Assembly: GCF_009659625.1 (NCBI RefSeq)
Contig: NZ_VOIW01000006.1
Location: forward strand, 62,001-126,000
Direction: 5' to 3'
DNA from: Pseudomonas haemolytica
GTDB taxonomy: Bacteria; Pseudomonadota; Gammaproteobacteria; Pseudomonadales; Pseudomonadaceae
Length of the DNA stretch: 64,000 nucleotides
Positions 8,340-15,789 of this stretch are shown here, in pieces; the stretch's first letter is position 1; each line of letters starts with the position of its first letter. The position numbers were made by a program, and so were the translations under genes. The notes below the pieces were generated by a model that made no database searches, had not been told where the DNA came from, and saw nothing but the letters and a program-made list of their open reading frames with translations.

Positions 8340-9644
8340 CTAATCGGCTCGACTGGGCAACCACACCCGGAACCGCGCTCCGCCCAAGGGCGACGCCAAG
8401 GCCGTCAGGGTGCCGCCCTGGGCCTCCAGGGCGCGCCGACTGATCGCCAGGCCGAGGCCAAAGCCACCCGTGGCGCGGTCGCGGCTGCGATCCAGGCGGT
8501 AGAACGGCTCGAAGATGCGCTCGCGCTGGTCTACCGGGATGCCGATGCCGTCGTCGTCCACCCAGATTTCACAGCCGTTGGAGCACACCTTGACGCCCAC
8601 CTGGATACGTTTGTCGCAGTAGCGGGTGGCGTTACGCAGCAGGTTCTGCAAGGCGCGAGCAGTAAGGCGCGGGTCGAGGCTGAAACGCTCCACGGTGCAG
8701 TCGAGCGCCACGTCGATAACGATCTCGGGGTTTTCCAGCTCGTCGTCGACGCTGCCCAGCACGCTGTCGATAAACTCGTCCAGCGCCACTTCCACTCGTT
8801 CGGGCAATTGCGCCGGGTTTTGCAGGCGGCTATAGGAGAGCAATTCCAGCACCAACTCATCCAGCTCGCGAATATGCGCCACTAGGCTTTGCAGGCGCTC
8901 GCGGCTGGCCTCGGGCAAGTCTTCGGAGAGCGCCAGAGCGAGGCCGAAATCCAGGCGTGTGAGCGGCGTGCGCAGTTCGTGGGAGACCGCATTGAGCAAG
9001 TCGCGCTGCTGGTTCAACAGATGCTCGATATCGTCCGCCATGGTGTCGAACACCGTCGCCAGGCTGCCGATGCTGGAGCTGGGTGGAAGCTGCGTGCGTT
9101 CTGTCAGGTGGCCCTTGCCCAAGAGCGCGGCGGTGCTTTTCAAGCGTTCCAGGTCACGCCAGTGCGGGCGCAGCCACACCAGCAGGCACCCCAGCAATGC
9201 GGCGCCGATCAGCACGTTCATCGACCAGTACAGCAGGTTCATGTCCAGCGGGTCCGGCGGCACAGTGAGCTTGACCGCGAACTGCTGGTTGATCGGCGAG
9301 CTGATTTCTTCCATCCAGCCCCACTCGCCCAGGCGGATCACCGGCTTGCCTTGCTCCAGCAGCTGTTCTTCCTGGGGGGTGTAGCGGGCGTCCTGGCGCA
9401 GCAGCAGTTCGACCTTCAACGGCGCAAAATCCTGGCTCAACTGGTCGGTAACCTGGGACCAGCGCTCTACCGGTGCTCGCTGGTATTGCTTGACCATCAG
9501 CTTTTGCAGGCCACGGGACTGTTCGATGTTGTAGTTCATGTAGCGGTGTTCGAACAGCTGGATCACCAGCTTGGGAATCAGAAAGATGGCCGCACTGTAG
9601 GTGACGATGGTGATCAGGTAGAGACGTAGCAACACACGGAACAT
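8340..9644 (-). CDS. Sensor histidine kinase, RstB-like
   Basis: A 434-residue membrane sensor kinase. A first membrane helix spans about residues 7-30, a periplasmic domain runs to about 135, and a second membrane helix lies near 138-160, followed by HAMP (about 160-215). The phosphoacceptor histidine sits in NAVSHELRTPLTRL. The N box is LQNLLRNATRY, with G1 WVDDDGIGIP and G2 GGFGLGLAISRR. The overall layout resembles E. coli RstB and its pseudomonad relatives. The gene starts only 3 bases after the stop of the response regulator gene, so the two form an operon. The divergent RND efflux operon is a plausible target, but the signal is unknown. Confidence 0.88.
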   Translation of the reverse strand: MFRVLLRLYLITIVTYSAAIFLIPKLVIQLFEHRYMNYNIEQSRGLQKLMVKQYQRAPVERWSQVTDQLSQDFAPLKVELLLRQDARYTPQEEQLLEQGKPVIRLGEWGWMEEISSPINQQFAVKLTVPPDPLDMNLLYWSMNVLIGAALLGCLLVWLRPHWRDLERLKSTAALLGKGHLTERTQLPPSSSIGSLATVFDTMADDIEHLLNQQRDLLNAVSHELRTPLTRLDFGLALALSEDLPEASRERLQSLVAHIRELDELVLELLSYSRLQNPAQLPERVEVALDEFIDSVLGSVDDELENPEIVIDVALDCTVERFSLDPRLTARALQNLLRNATRYCDKRIQVGVKVCSNGCEIWVDDDGIGIPVDQRERIFEPFYRLDRSRDRATGGFGLGLAISRRALEAQGGTLTALASPLGGARFRVWLPSRAD

Positions 9645-9647
9645 GGT

Positions 9648-10349
9648 TCAGCATTCCCACTCGGAACGGCTGAACAAATAGCCCTTGCCCCACACGGTCT
9701 TGATCTTGCGCGCCTCGCCGGCGTGGTCGTCGAACTTGCGACGCAGCTTGGAGATAGCCACGTCCACCGACCGGTCGGTGCCGTTGAATTCGATGCCGCG
9801 CAGGCGCTGCAGGATCTGGTCGCGGCTGAGCACTTCACCGGCATGCCGGGCCAGCACCACCAGCAGGTTGTATTCCCCGCTGGACAGCTCCACCGCCTGC
9901 TCGCGCCAGGTGACGGTGCGTTCCGACAGGTCGATGCACAGGTTGCCCATGATGATCCGGTCGTTGGCGACCTGGGGTTCGGACAGGCTGCTGCGGCGCA
10001 GCAGTGTGCGCACCCGGGCCAGCAGCACGCGCGGCTCGCAGGGTTTGGTGACATAGTCGTCGGCGCCCATTTCCAGGCCCAGCACCTGGTCGTGGCTGTC
10101 GTCGCGGGCGGTCAGCATCAGGATCGGCAGGCCCGCCGAGTCGGCGCGCAACAAACGGCAGACCTGCAGGCCGTCGAGGCCCGGCAGCATCAGGTCGAGG
10201 ATCACCAGGTCCGGCGGGTTGAGGCGCGCACGTTCGCGTACATGGTCGCCACGGCTGAGCACGGAAACGTGGTAGCCATTGCGCTCCAGGTAGCTGGCAA
10301 TCAGCTCGGAGAGTGCGGCGTCGTCTTCCACCAGGAGGATGTTGGGCAT
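9648..10349 (-). CDS. OmpR-family response regulator, RstA-like
   Basis: A 233-residue DNA-binding response regulator. The receiver domain shows the acidic pair in LVEDDAAL, the phosphoacceptor aspartate in LVILDLMLPGLDGL, the switch region LTARDDSHD, and the conserved lysine in DDYVTKP. The C-terminal winged helix contains SSGEYNLLVVLARHAGEVLSRDQIL and ends GKGYLFSRS. I chose the ATG at 10349, which gives the standard MPNILLVEDD start; the longer frame extends into a REP element. It is co-transcribed with the kinase gene and diverges from the RND operon, 289 bases away. Confidence 0.9.
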   Translation of the reverse strand: MPNILLVEDDAALSELIASYLERNGYHVSVLSRGDHVRERARLNPPDLVILDLMLPGLDGLQVCRLLRADSAGLPILMLTARDDSHDQVLGLEMGADDYVTKPCEPRVLLARVRTLLRRSSLSEPQVANDRIIMGNLCIDLSERTVTWREQAVELSSGEYNLLVVLARHAGEVLSRDQILQRLRGIEFNGTDRSVDVAISKLRRKFDDHAGEARKIKTVWGKGYLFSRSEWEC

Positions 10350-10394
10350 GAAGGTGTTTCCAGAAAATACAGTGATAAGTCGTACACAAATCCC

Positions 10395-10485
10395 ATGTGG
10401 GAGGGGGCTTGCTCCCGATAGCGGTGGTTCAGTTGCACAAAGGTCGACTGATTCACCGCTATCGGAAGCAAGCCCCCTCCCACAT
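10395..10485. repeat. Paired inverted REP element (G-rich subtype)
   Basis: Two inverted arms, 10395-10427 and 10454-10485, each with the core TGTGGGAGGGGGCTTGC followed by an ATAGCGGTG extension, face each other over a short loop. This is the standard Pseudomonas REP doublet, probably mobilised in trans by a REP-associated tyrosine transposase. Here it lies in the shared upstream region of the response regulator and the RND operon, which is unusual since REPs mostly occur at 3' ends. Confidence 0.88.
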
Positions 10486-10638
10486 TTGATCTTCATTGTA
10501 AGCAAGGTTGTGCAAGGATATACGCCCCCGACGCCACGCGCGCCGCACCTTACACTTCTTCACAGACGAGCTACACAGCTTCACAGCACTAAGGCGCAGG
10601 TGACCCTAGGATGCGCCAGTCAATATTGGGATAAGAGC

Positions 10639-11781
10639 ATGTCGAAGAATCTATTTGCGCCGTTTTGCCTGCTGGCCCTCACACTGGCGCTGAGCGCGTG
10701 TGGTCAGTCTGCGGACGAGGCGCCGGAAATGCCCCTGGCAAAAGTGCGCATCGAAACCCTGCAGGCCAAGCCCCTGTCCATTACCAGCGAACTCAGCGGG
10801 CGTATCGCCGCACCCCGGATTGCCGAAGTACGCGCCCGGGTCGCCGGCGTGGTCATGCAGCGAGTGTTCAACGAAGGTCACGATGTGAAACAGGGCGACG
10901 TGCTGTTCCGTATTGACCCAGCGCCGTTCAAGGCCGACCTCGACAGCGCCCAGGCCAACTTGAGCAAGGCCGAGGCCAACGCGTTCCAGGCACGCCTGCA
11001 AGAGCAGCGCTACAGCCAGTTGGTCGAAGGCAATGCCATCAGCGGCCAGGAATACGACAATGCCCGCGCCGCCGTGCGCCAGACCAACGCCGAAGTCGCT
11101 GCCAACAAGGCCGCCGTCGAGCGTGCCAAGTTGAACCTGGGTTACGCCACCGTGACTGCGCCGATTTCCGGGCGCATCGGCCGCGCCCTGGTGACCGAAG
11201 GCGCGCTGGTCGGCCAGAACGAAGCCACGCCACTGGCGATCATCCAGCAACTGGACCCGATCCACGCCGACCTGACCCAGTCCACCCGTGAGCTGAACGA
11301 CCTGCGCCGGGCCTTCCGTGCCGGCAGCTTGAAGCAGGTCGGCCAGGACCAGGCCAAGGCCACCCTGATCCAGGACGACGGCAGCCTGTATCCGTTGCCG
11401 GGCAAATTGCTGTTCGCCGAGATCAGCGTCGACCCGGGCACCGGGCAGATCATCTTGCGCAGCGAGTTCCCCAACCCGGACCTCGACCTGTTGCCCGGCA
11501 GTTTCGTGCGGGTACGCCTGGAGCAAGCCGTCGACAAGCAAGGCATCAGCGTGCCGCAACGTGCCATCACCCGCGACAGCGCCGGTATCCCGATGGTCTT
11601 GCTGCTGGATGCCGAGCAAACCGTCAGCCAGCAGCCGGTGGAATTGGGTGCGGTGATCGAGGATCGCTGGATCGTCACCAGTGGCCTCAAGCCCGGCGAC
11701 CGCATCATCGTCGAGGGCCTGCAACACGCGCGCCCCGGCGAAAAAGTTGAAGTGGACGACAGCCCGCTCGTAAAGGAATAA
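10639..11781 (+). CDS. RND efflux periplasmic adaptor lipoprotein
   Basis: A 380-residue membrane-fusion protein. The N-terminus has a lipoprotein signal with the lipobox LSAC just before GQSADE, so it is lipid-anchored in the periplasm. It then shows the barrel-sandwich half motif GRIAAPRIAEVRARVAGVV, an alpha-hairpin region rich in heptads (about 105-175), the second lipoyl half ATVTAPISGRIGRALVTEGALV, and beta-barrel and membrane-proximal domains. The ATG at 10639 gives the signal peptide; longer frames reach back through the REP element. It links the inner-membrane pump encoded 6 bases downstream to an outer-membrane channel encoded elsewhere. Substrates are not predictable. Confidence 0.9.
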   Translation: MSKNLFAPFCLLALTLALSACGQSADEAPEMPLAKVRIETLQAKPLSITSELSGRIAAPRIAEVRARVAGVVMQRVFNEGHDVKQGDVLFRIDPAPFKADLDSAQANLSKAEANAFQARLQEQRYSQLVEGNAISGQEYDNARAAVRQTNAEVAANKAAVERAKLNLGYATVTAPISGRIGRALVTEGALVGQNEATPLAIIQQLDPIHADLTQSTRELNDLRRAFRAGSLKQVGQDQAKATLIQDDGSLYPLPGKLLFAEISVDPGTGQIILRSEFPNPDLDLLPGSFVRVRLEQAVDKQGISVPQRAITRDSAGIPMVLLLDAEQTVSQQPVELGAVIEDRWIVTSGLKPGDRIIVEGLQHARPGEKVEVDDSPLVKE

Positions 11782-11787
11782 CCCGTC

Positions 11788-14700
11788 ATGCCGCAGTTCT
11801 TTATTGACCGCCCGATTTTCGCCTGGGTGGTGGCCCTGTTCATCCTGTTGGCCGGTGCGCTGGCCATCCCGCAGTTGCCGGTGGCCCAGTACCCCAACGT
11901 CGCGCCACCCAAGGTGGAAATCTACGCGGTGTACCCGGGCGCCTCGGCCCAGACCCTGGATGAAAGCGTGGTCAGCCTGATCGAGCAAGAGCTCAACGGC
12001 GCCGATCACCTGCTGTATTTCGAATCCCAGAGCAGCCTGGGTTCGGCGACGATTACCGCGACGTTCCAACCGGGCACCAACCCGGAAATGGCCCAGGTGG
12101 ATGTGCAAAACCGCCTTAAAGCCGTGGAGCCGCGCCTGCCCCAGGCCGTGACCCAGCAAGGTTTGCAGGTGGAGAAAGTCTCCGCCGGCTTCCTGTTGCT
12201 GGTGACCTTGACCTCCAACGACGGCAAGCTCGATGACGTTGCGCTCAGCGATTACCTGGCACGCAATGTGATGAACGAACTCAAGCGTCTGGACGGCGTC
12301 GGCAAGGCCCAGCTGTATGGCGCCGAGCGGGCCATGCGTATCTGGATCGACCCGCAGAAGCTGATCGGTTTCAACCTCACGCCGGCCGATGTCAACGCCG
12401 CGATCAGCGCACAGAACGCCCAGGTATCAGCGGGCAGCATCGGTGACTTGCCGGGCACCAACACCCAGGAAATCACTGCGGCGATCCTGGTCAAGGGCCA
12501 GTTGTCGACGCCGGCGGAATTCGCCGACATCGTGCTCAAGGCCAACCCTGACGGCTCCACCGTGCGCATCGGGGATGTGGCGCGGGTGGAAGTCGGCAGC
12601 CAGGAATACCAGTTCTCCACACGCCTGAACGGCAAACCGTCCACCGCCGTCAGCGTGCAGCTGTCGCCGGGGGCCAACGCGCTGAGCACCGCGACCCTGG
12701 TGCGGGCGAAGATGGACGAGCTGTCGCGCTACTTCCCGGCCAATGTGGAATACAAGATCCCGTACGACACCTCGCCGTTCGTCAAGGTCTCGATCACCAA
12801 GGTGGTCTACACCTTGCTCGAGGCCATGGCGCTGGTGTTTGCGGTGATGTTCCTGTTCCTGCAGAACGTGCGCTACACCTTGATTCCCACGCTGGTGGTG
12901 CCGATTGCGTTGATGGGCACCTTTGCCACCATGCTGTTGCTGGGCTTCTCGATCAACGTGCTGACCATGTTCGGCATGGTGCTGGCCATCGGCATCCTGG
13001 TGGACGATGCCATCGTGGTGGTGGAAAACGTCGAGCGCATCATGGCCACCGAGGGCCTGTCACCCAAGGACGCGACCAAGAAAGCCATGGGCCAGATCAC
13101 CGGGGCCATCATCGGTATTACGCTGGTGCTGGTGGCGGTGTTCCTGCCGATGGCGTTCATGCCGGGTTCGGTGGGGGTGATCTACCAGCAGTTCTCGCTG
13201 TCGATGGCCACCTCGATCCTGTTCTCGGCGTTCCTTGCCCTGACCTTGACCCCGGCCCTGTGCGCCACCTTGCTCAAGCCGATTGCCAAGGGCGAGCACC
13301 ATGCCAGGGCCGGTTTCTTCGGTTGGTTCAACAAACGCTTTGACCAGCTTACCAACCGCTATGAAGGTTGGGTGGCCTATGCCCTCAAGCGCAGTGGCCG
13401 CTACCTGCTGATCTACCTGGTACTGCTGGTGGGCATGGGCCTGCTGTTCAGCCGCCTGCCCTCCTCGTTCCTGCCGGTGGAAGACCAGGGCTACACCATC
13501 ACCGACATCCAGCTGCCACCGGGCGCCAGCAAGAACCGCACCGTGCAGGTGGCCGAACAGATCGAGGCGCATAACGCCGAGGAGCCCGGGGTGGGTGATA
13601 CCACCATGATCATGGGCTTCAGTTTCTCCGGTTCCGGGCAAAACGCAGCGTTGGCGTTTACCACGCTCAAGGACTGGTCGGAGCGCGGCAGCGATGACTC
13701 GGCGGCGTCGATTGCCGACCGCGCCAACATGGCCTTCAGCGAACTCAAGGATGCGATTGCCTATGCGATCCTGCCGCCACCGGTTGACGGCCTGGGTACC
13801 TCCAGTGGTTTCGAGTTCCGCTTGCAGGACCGTGGCGGTGTCGGCCATGCCGGGTTGATGGCCGCGCGTACCGAATTGCTGGAAGCGGCGGCAAAAAGCC
13901 CGATCCTGGCCAACGTACGCGAGAGCGCCCTGGCCGAAGCGCCGCAAGTGCAGCTGGAAGTCGACCGCAAGCAGGCCAACGCCCTGGGCGTTTCGTTTGC
14001 CGACGTCGGCAATGTGCTCTCCTCGGCGATTGGTTCGGCGTATATCAACGACTTCCCCAACCAGGGCCGCATGCAGCGCGTGGTGGTGCAGGCCGAGGGT
14101 GACCAGCGCAGCCAGGTGGCCGACCTGATGAAGATCAACGTGCGCAACAACGCAGGCAAGATGGTGCCCTTGTCAGCCTTTGTCGAAGCCAAGTGGACCC
14201 AAGGCCCGACTCAGTTGACCCGTTACAACGGCTACCCGGCCATCGCTATCAGCGGTGAAGCAGCGCCGGGGCACAGTACCGGCGAGGCGATGGAAGAAAT
14301 CCAGCGCCTGGTCAGCCAGTTGCCCGCAGGGCTGGGCCAGGAATGGACCGGTTTGTCCTTGCAGGAGCGCCTGTCGGGCTCCCAGGCACCGCTGCTGTTG
14401 GGCCTGTCGTTGCTGATCGTGTTCCTGTGCCTGGCGGCGCTGTATGAAAGCTGGTCGATCCCGACTTCGGTATTGCTGGTGGTGCCACTGGGGGTACTCG
14501 GTGCGGTCCTGGCCGTGTCCTTGCGCGGCATGCCCAATGATGTGTTCTTCAAGGTTGGCTTGATCACCATCATCGGCTTGTCGGCGAAGAACGCGATCCT
14601 GATCATCGAGTTCGCCAAGGACCTGTATGACCAGGGCGAGGACTTGATCGACGCGACCTTGAAAGCCGCACGGTTGCGCTTGCGGCCGATCATCATGACG

Positions 14701-14886
14701 TCGTTGGCGTTTATTCTCGGCGTGGTGCCGCTGGCGATTGCCACGGGCGCCAGCTCGGCGAGCCAGCAGGCCATTGGTACCGGTGTGATTGGCGGGATGA
14801 TCACGGCGACACTGGCGGTGGTGTTTGTGCCGGTGTTCTTTGTGGTTGTCATGAAGCTGGTGCGCAAGCGCCACACGAAAGATTAA
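11788..14886 (+). CDS. RND multidrug efflux permease (HAE1 family)
   Basis: A 1032-residue inner-membrane proton-drug antiporter of AcrB/MexB length. The N-terminus MPQFFIDRPIFAWVVALFI is the canonical HAE1 start. The proton-relay residues are visible as the Asp pair in LVDDAIVVVENVERIM (fourth membrane segment) and the lysine in LSAKNAILIIEFAKD (tenth). Two large periplasmic loops with porter and docking domains complete the trimeric pump design. It is in an operon with the adaptor gene and has no outer-membrane factor gene after it, so it presumably borrows an OprM-type channel. Which of the many Pseudomonas Mex systems it corresponds to cannot be decided here, so no symbol is given. Confidence 0.92.
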   Translation: MPQFFIDRPIFAWVVALFILLAGALAIPQLPVAQYPNVAPPKVEIYAVYPGASAQTLDESVVSLIEQELNGADHLLYFESQSSLGSATITATFQPGTNPEMAQVDVQNRLKAVEPRLPQAVTQQGLQVEKVSAGFLLLVTLTSNDGKLDDVALSDYLARNVMNELKRLDGVGKAQLYGAERAMRIWIDPQKLIGFNLTPADVNAAISAQNAQVSAGSIGDLPGTNTQEITAAILVKGQLSTPAEFADIVLKANPDGSTVRIGDVARVEVGSQEYQFSTRLNGKPSTAVSVQLSPGANALSTATLVRAKMDELSRYFPANVEYKIPYDTSPFVKVSITKVVYTLLEAMALVFAVMFLFLQNVRYTLIPTLVVPIALMGTFATMLLLGFSINVLTMFGMVLAIGILVDDAIVVVENVERIMATEGLSPKDATKKAMGQITGAIIGITLVLVAVFLPMAFMPGSVGVIYQQFSLSMATSILFSAFLALTLTPALCATLLKPIAKGEHHARAGFFGWFNKRFDQLTNRYEGWVAYALKRSGRYLLIYLVLLVGMGLLFSRLPSSFLPVEDQGYTITDIQLPPGASKNRTVQVAEQIEAHNAEEPGVGDTTMIMGFSFSGSGQNAALAFTTLKDWSERGSDDSAASIADRANMAFSELKDAIAYAILPPPVDGLGTSSGFEFRLQDRGGVGHAGLMAARTELLEAAAKSPILANVRESALAEAPQVQLEVDRKQANALGVSFADVGNVLSSAIGSAYINDFPNQGRMQRVVVQAEGDQRSQVADLMKINVRNNAGKMVPLSAFVEAKWTQGPTQLTRYNGYPAIAISGEAAPGHSTGEAMEEIQRLVSQLPAGLGQEWTGLSLQERLSGSQAPLLLGLSLLIVFLCLAALYESWSIPTSVLLVVPLGVLGAVLAVSLRGMPNDVFFKVGLITIIGLSAKNAILIIEFAKDLYDQGEDLIDATLKAARLRLRPIIMTSLAFILGVVPLAIATGASSASQQAIGTGVIGGMITATLAVVFVPVFFVVVMKLVRKRHTKD

Positions 14887-14907
14887 TCCAGCCGAACGCG
14901 ATCAAAA

Positions 14908-14997
14908 TGTGGGAGCGGGCTTGCTCGCGAATACGGAGTGTCAGTCAATAGATTCATTGGCTGAACCACCGCTTTCGCGAGCAAGCCCGCTCCCACA
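14908..14997. repeat. Paired inverted REP element (C-type)
   Basis: Inverted arms TGTGGGAGCGGGCTTGCTCG (from 14908) and its complement (ending 14997) form a long stem directly after the RND permease gene. This subtype has GAGCGGGC rather than GAGGGGGC. It can serve as a 3' mRNA stabiliser or partial terminator. Confidence 0.88.
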
Positions 14998-15016
14998 GGA
15001 GTTCTTAGGTATCTAC

Positions 15017-15046
15017 ATGATCAGGTACAGTATGATCAGGTACAGT
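15017..15046. repeat. Perfect 15-bp tandem duplication
   Basis: The 15-mer ATGATCAGGTACAGT is present at 15017-15031 and again, without any gap, at 15032-15046. Each copy contains the palindrome TGATCA. The repeat ends 31 bases before the DUF1345 start codon, so it could lie in the promoter or leader, either as a duplicated operator or a recent slippage product. Confidence 0.85.
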
Positions 15047-15077
15047 CTGCTCACACCTAAACCAGCTGTGAGCCACT

Positions 15078-15719
15078 ATGCCCTTCCTCGCCCGCACCCA
15101 CCCTCGCCTCTCCACCGCCGCCGTGCTGGGCCTCGCCGTAGGCATCCTGGTGCCGGCCGACACCCTCGCCAGCAAAATCCTGATCGGCTGGAACGCCGGC
15201 GTCTGGACCTACCTGGTTCTGATGCTGTGGCTGACCATCCGCGCCAAGGCCGAAGACGTCAAGCGCATCGCCGAGGTCGAAGATGAGAACGCCGGTTTGG
15301 TGCTGTTCATGGTGTGCATCGCCGCCATCGCCAGCCTGGCCACCATCACCTTCGAACTGGTGGGCAGCAAAGACCTGGCCACCTCCGAGCGCCTGTTGCA
15401 CTACGGTTTTACCGGGTTGACCGTGATCGGCTCATGGCTGCTGATCGGGGTGATTTTCAGCGTGCATTACGCCCGGCTCTATTACACCTGGCAGGGCAAG
15501 GAACCGGCGCTGCGCTTTGCCGAGGGCCTGCTCACCCCCAATTACTGGGACTTCCTGTACTTCTCCTTCACCATCGGCGTGGCGGTGCAAACCTCGGATG
15601 TGGGCGTTGCCACCCGTGGCATGCGCAAGGTGGTGCTGGGGCAGTCGTTGATCGGGTTTCTGTTCAATACGGCGATCCTGGGTTTCTCGATCAACATCGC
15701 CGCCGGATTGTTTGGCTAG
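15078..15719 (+). CDS. DUF1345 family membrane protein
   Basis: A 213-residue integral membrane protein with about five hydrophobic segments (around 12-30, 38-52, 73-93, 108-130 and 185-208). The sequence GWNAGVWTYLVLMLW near residue 40 and LTPNYWDFLYFSFTIGVAVQTSDVGV near residue 155 are the recognisable family features. Function is unknown; the conserved FxxSFTIGxxxQTSD segment resembles ion-channel-like selectivity stretches, but that is speculation. The ribosome-binding site is weak (TGTGAGCC). It is probably transcribed on its own, from the region with the 15-bp tandem repeat. Confidence 0.83.
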   Translation: MPFLARTHPRLSTAAVLGLAVGILVPADTLASKILIGWNAGVWTYLVLMLWLTIRAKAEDVKRIAEVEDENAGLVLFMVCIAAIASLATITFELVGSKDLATSERLLHYGFTGLTVIGSWLLIGVIFSVHYARLYYTWQGKEPALRFAEGLLTPNYWDFLYFSFTIGVAVQTSDVGVATRGMRKVVLGQSLIGFLFNTAILGFSINIAAGLFG

Positions 15720-15743
15720 GCTGAGTCTGCGGATCTAAAGGCG

Positions 15744-15769
15744 AAAAAAAGGGAAGCCGAAGCCTCCCC
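15744..15769 (-). terminator. Rho-independent terminator for the autotransporter gene
   Basis: Read on the minus strand, a GGGAGGC arm, a TTCG tetraloop and a GCTTCCC arm (15751-15768, one wobble pair) are followed by seven T residues (15750-15744). It lies about 20 bases beyond the autotransporter stop codon. On the plus strand there is no T tract, so it does not serve the DUF1345 gene. Confidence 0.9.
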
Positions 15770-15789
15770 TGTTCAGATGAACGCGTGCA

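Noticed and set aside
10651..12159. A 502-codon minus-strand frame opposite the RND adaptor and pump genes
   Set aside because: It crosses two genuine genes on the other strand and shows no family motif.
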